Below are positions 6,971-8,392 of a stretch of DNA of 8,392 bases, piece after piece (within the stretch, counting starts at the first letter, position 1; each line of letters starts with the position of its first letter). The position numbers were made by a program, and so were the translations under genes. Source of the DNA: a bacterium (lineage in GTDB: Bacteria > Margulisbacteria > Marinamargulisbacteria > SXXA01); contig JAGYJO010000059.1 of NCBI GenBank assembly GCA_018402095.1, positions 1-8,392 on the forward strand, in the 5' to 3' direction. Below the pieces are notes generated by a model. That model was not told the DNA's origin. It saw only the letters and a program-made list of their open reading frames with translations, and searched no databases.

Positions 6971-7038
6971 TCAAGAATTCAGAACCATTCCTTCGATTCC
7001 CCACCTAAACTTCAACGGAACCTCATAATTAGTACGGA

Positions 7039-7968
7039 CTAAAACCCAAAGAAAATCGAGAAATGATGCGCTTGGTCTTGGGCAACATACTGGGTAGCTT
7101 GGTAGGCGTAGGAGACCGTCATCCCAGAGAGCAAAAGGTCGATGCCAAAAGTCAGTCCACCATAAATTTGGGAACCCAATCCTCGACTTTCCTGATAACC
7201 CAGTCCAATCGTTAGTGTTTTCTCAAATGGATAGATACGAATCCCTGCATTTTTGAGGACGGGTAGCCCTGCCGAAAGTTTGATCTGACCCATGAGTGTG
7301 GCTGACAACGCGTCTAAAATGGCGAAGCTATGACCCAGTGTCGCCCCATATTCTGTGAACAGAGTTTCGTCGTCACCCTCGCTGTAATGAATGGGTTGGC
7401 CACCAATATTTTTGGCATTGAGTAACAAATCTGTGTCTTTAAAATCAAAATGGGCACTGAAACCCAGATCACTCCCTTGCCCTCGAACAGTGTAGATCTG
7501 TTTATCATAGAGGGTATAAATAACACCAAGACTAAGTATTTTCGAGACGTCTACGCCGAGACCTGCAACATAGGCACTGTTTGTATATTCAAAGGTTTCT
7601 AGAGAGACAGCTCTACCGTCTTCTTCGCCAGTAAGGTCAAGACTCCCTGACGATTCCCTTGCCACACCAAACCCAACACTTACATTGGGTAAGATATGAT
7701 GACTAATAGCGCCTGTCATGGCTGTCACACGGTCATCCATGGCATTGATGTAAAATACAGAAAGCCCTGATTGGGCATGCGTGAGTGCGGCTGCATTTTC
7801 AAAGAGTACCCCGGCGTGAGGCGTGAAGCCTTCAATTTTACCGATACCGATCATACTGGCATTATTACCATATTCCAAAACATCTCTGAACACGGTTGCC
7901 TGTGCTGTTTGGGTCACACAAAGCGAGAGTATGGAGATCCAGAGTAATGTAGCCAATTTAGTTAACAT
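7039..7968 (-). CDS. PorV/PorQ-like outer-membrane beta-barrel protein
   Basis: This 309-residue exported protein starts with a signal peptide: MLTK, a hydrophobic core ~5-18, and a likely cut after Ala-Gln-Ala at residue 24. The mature start, FRDVLEYGNNASMIGIG (27-43), followed by FENAAALTHAQSGLSVF (56-72), resembles the opening of PorV/PorQ-type proteins ('G.gaRa.gmGgA ... NPAgLa'). The rest alternates short polar turns with amphipathic strands (for example VSVGFGVA, VAGLGVDV, LTIGLGYQ, MTVSYAYQ) and ends in aromatic FFGF, typical of outer-membrane barrels. KNIGGQPI (186-193) matches the internal 'N.G' strand pattern of that group. In type IX secretion PorV escorts cargo to the surface, but many diderm phyla carry relatives of unknown role. 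The start is 17 bases after the stop of the upstream surface-protein gene, and AAAAGG (7985-7980) serves as a plausible ribosome site. Family assignment is by pattern only. Confidence 0.8.
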   Translation of the reverse strand: MLTKLATLLWISILSLCVTQTAQATVFRDVLEYGNNASMIGIGKIEGFTPHAGVLFENAAALTHAQSGLSVFYINAMDDRVTAMTGAISHHILPNVSVGFGVARESSGSLDLTGEEDGRAVSLETFEYTNSAYVAGLGVDVSKILSLGVIYTLYDKQIYTVRGQGSDLGFSAHFDFKDTDLLLNAKNIGGQPIHYSEGDDETLFTEYGATLGHSFAILDALSATLMGQIKLSAGLPVLKNAGIRIYPFEKTLTIGLGYQESRGLGSQIYGGLTFGIDLLLSGMTVSYAYQATQYVAQDQAHHFSIFFGF

Positions 7969-7986
7969 GAGATATTCCGCCTTTTC

Positions 7987-8392
7987 CTAAGGGATGACGA
8001 CCATACGTCCGCGACCGATAACATCGCCATTTTGCAAAATGAGATAGGGGTACACCCCTGCGGACCATGGCTCAGACGTGGTCATCGCGGAAATCTGTAT
8101 TTTGTTGTATCCCGCCAAAGCACCTTGCTCAGCATTTGCAAGAAAGGTCTTTTTATAGATTTCCTGACCTCTAATAGAGTAAACCCTGAGCTCGGTATCT
8201 TGCGCACCTTTGAGGGTATAGCCGATGTATGTGCCCTGAGACCATTTGAAAGGGTTTGGATAATTAAGGGGTCTATCGACGAGGCCTTTTGCCGTGCCAA
8301 CAATACTAAGTGTCCCATTGCTATAAAGGACACTACTGTCCCAAAAATATCCACTGGGCAAGGAGGACAAATTCATCGTATCAAAGGTCCCT
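7987..8392 (-). CDS. Surface protein C-terminal end with FlgD/T9SS-like (YPNPF) domain, partial
   Basis: Only the last ~135 residues are inside the window. The frame stays open through the right edge (…GTFDTMNLSS…), so the Met at 8376 is probably internal and the 5' part is missing. The visible part ends in a beta-sandwich domain of the FlgD-Ig / type-IX sorting-like kind: LNYPNPFKWSQGTYIGYTL, then ELRVYSIRGQEIYKK, GYNKIQI, AGVYPYLIL and a terminal GRGRMVVIP. Such domains sit at the C terminus of large secreted or surface-anchored proteins and can act as export or anchoring signals. What the missing N-terminal part does cannot be inferred. The gene is followed 17 bases later by the PorV/PorQ-like gene on the same strand, so the two are probably co-transcribed. 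Confidence 0.82.
   Translation of the reverse strand, partial: GTFDTMNLSSLPSGYFWDSSVLYSNGTLSIVGTAKGLVDRPLNYPNPFKWSQGTYIGYTLKGAQDTELRVYSIRGQEIYKKTFLANAEQGALAGYNKIQISAMTTSEPWSAGVYPYLILQNGDVIGRGRMVVIP

Noticed and set aside
8374..8376. ATG at 8376 as the true start of the right-edge minus-strand gene
   Set aside because: The frame remains open to the window end, no ribosome site is visible, and the domain seen is normally the C terminus of a larger exported protein needing a signal peptide.
1..8392. CRISPR arrays, insertion sequences, tRNA or rRNA genes
   Set aside because: No regularly spaced repeats, transposase-like proteins, terminal inverted repeats with target duplications, or tRNA/rRNA signatures were seen.

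Overview
The window reads as ordinary bacterial chromosome with mid-range base composition (not computed). Six protein genes, one of them cut off by the right edge, occupy nearly all of it. The only long gene-free stretch (3675-4034) holds what looks like a discrete small RNA gene. A signal-peptide-bearing outer-membrane-type beta-barrel protein and a neighbouring surface protein with a 'YPNPF' FlgD/type-IX-like C-terminal domain point to a diderm bacterium. Candidates are the Bacteroidota/Fibrobacterota side or a candidate phylum such as Margulisbacteria, Marinimicrobia or Cloacimonadota. The sequence alone does not settle which.

Layout, plus strand, left to right: an unrecognised 531-residue soluble protein (20-1615) with a hidden kinase-like motif series; a polytopic WecA/TagO-type polyprenyl-phosphate GlcNAc-1-phosphate transferase (1705-2733); an RluA-family pseudouridine synthase (2733-3674) whose start codon overlaps the transferase stop codon (TAATG); a 360-base intergenic region; and a complete 963-residue glycine dehydrogenase (P-protein of the glycine cleavage system, 4035-6926). 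The intergenic region contains a sigma70-like promoter, a structured RNA of about 135 nt and a near-perfect intrinsic terminator, followed by the leader of the next gene. After a 112-base convergent gap with a 12-bp hairpin, two minus-strand genes follow, read from right to left: the 3' end of a surface protein carrying the YPNPF C-terminal domain (8392-7987), then, 17 bases on, a PorV/PorQ-like outer-membrane protein (7968-7039).

Functional links: the transferase and pseudouridine synthase are translationally coupled by position, although their activities are unrelated (envelope glycan initiation and RNA modification). gcvP has no gcvT or gcvH beside it here, so the rest of the system must lie elsewhere. 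The two minus-strand genes look like one operon for a cell-surface protein and an outer-membrane partner. The most novel elements are the small RNA upstream of gcvP, which has repeated C-rich segments and possible alternative pairing with its own terminator, and the unrecognised first protein with its putative LanM/PI-kinase-like motifs.
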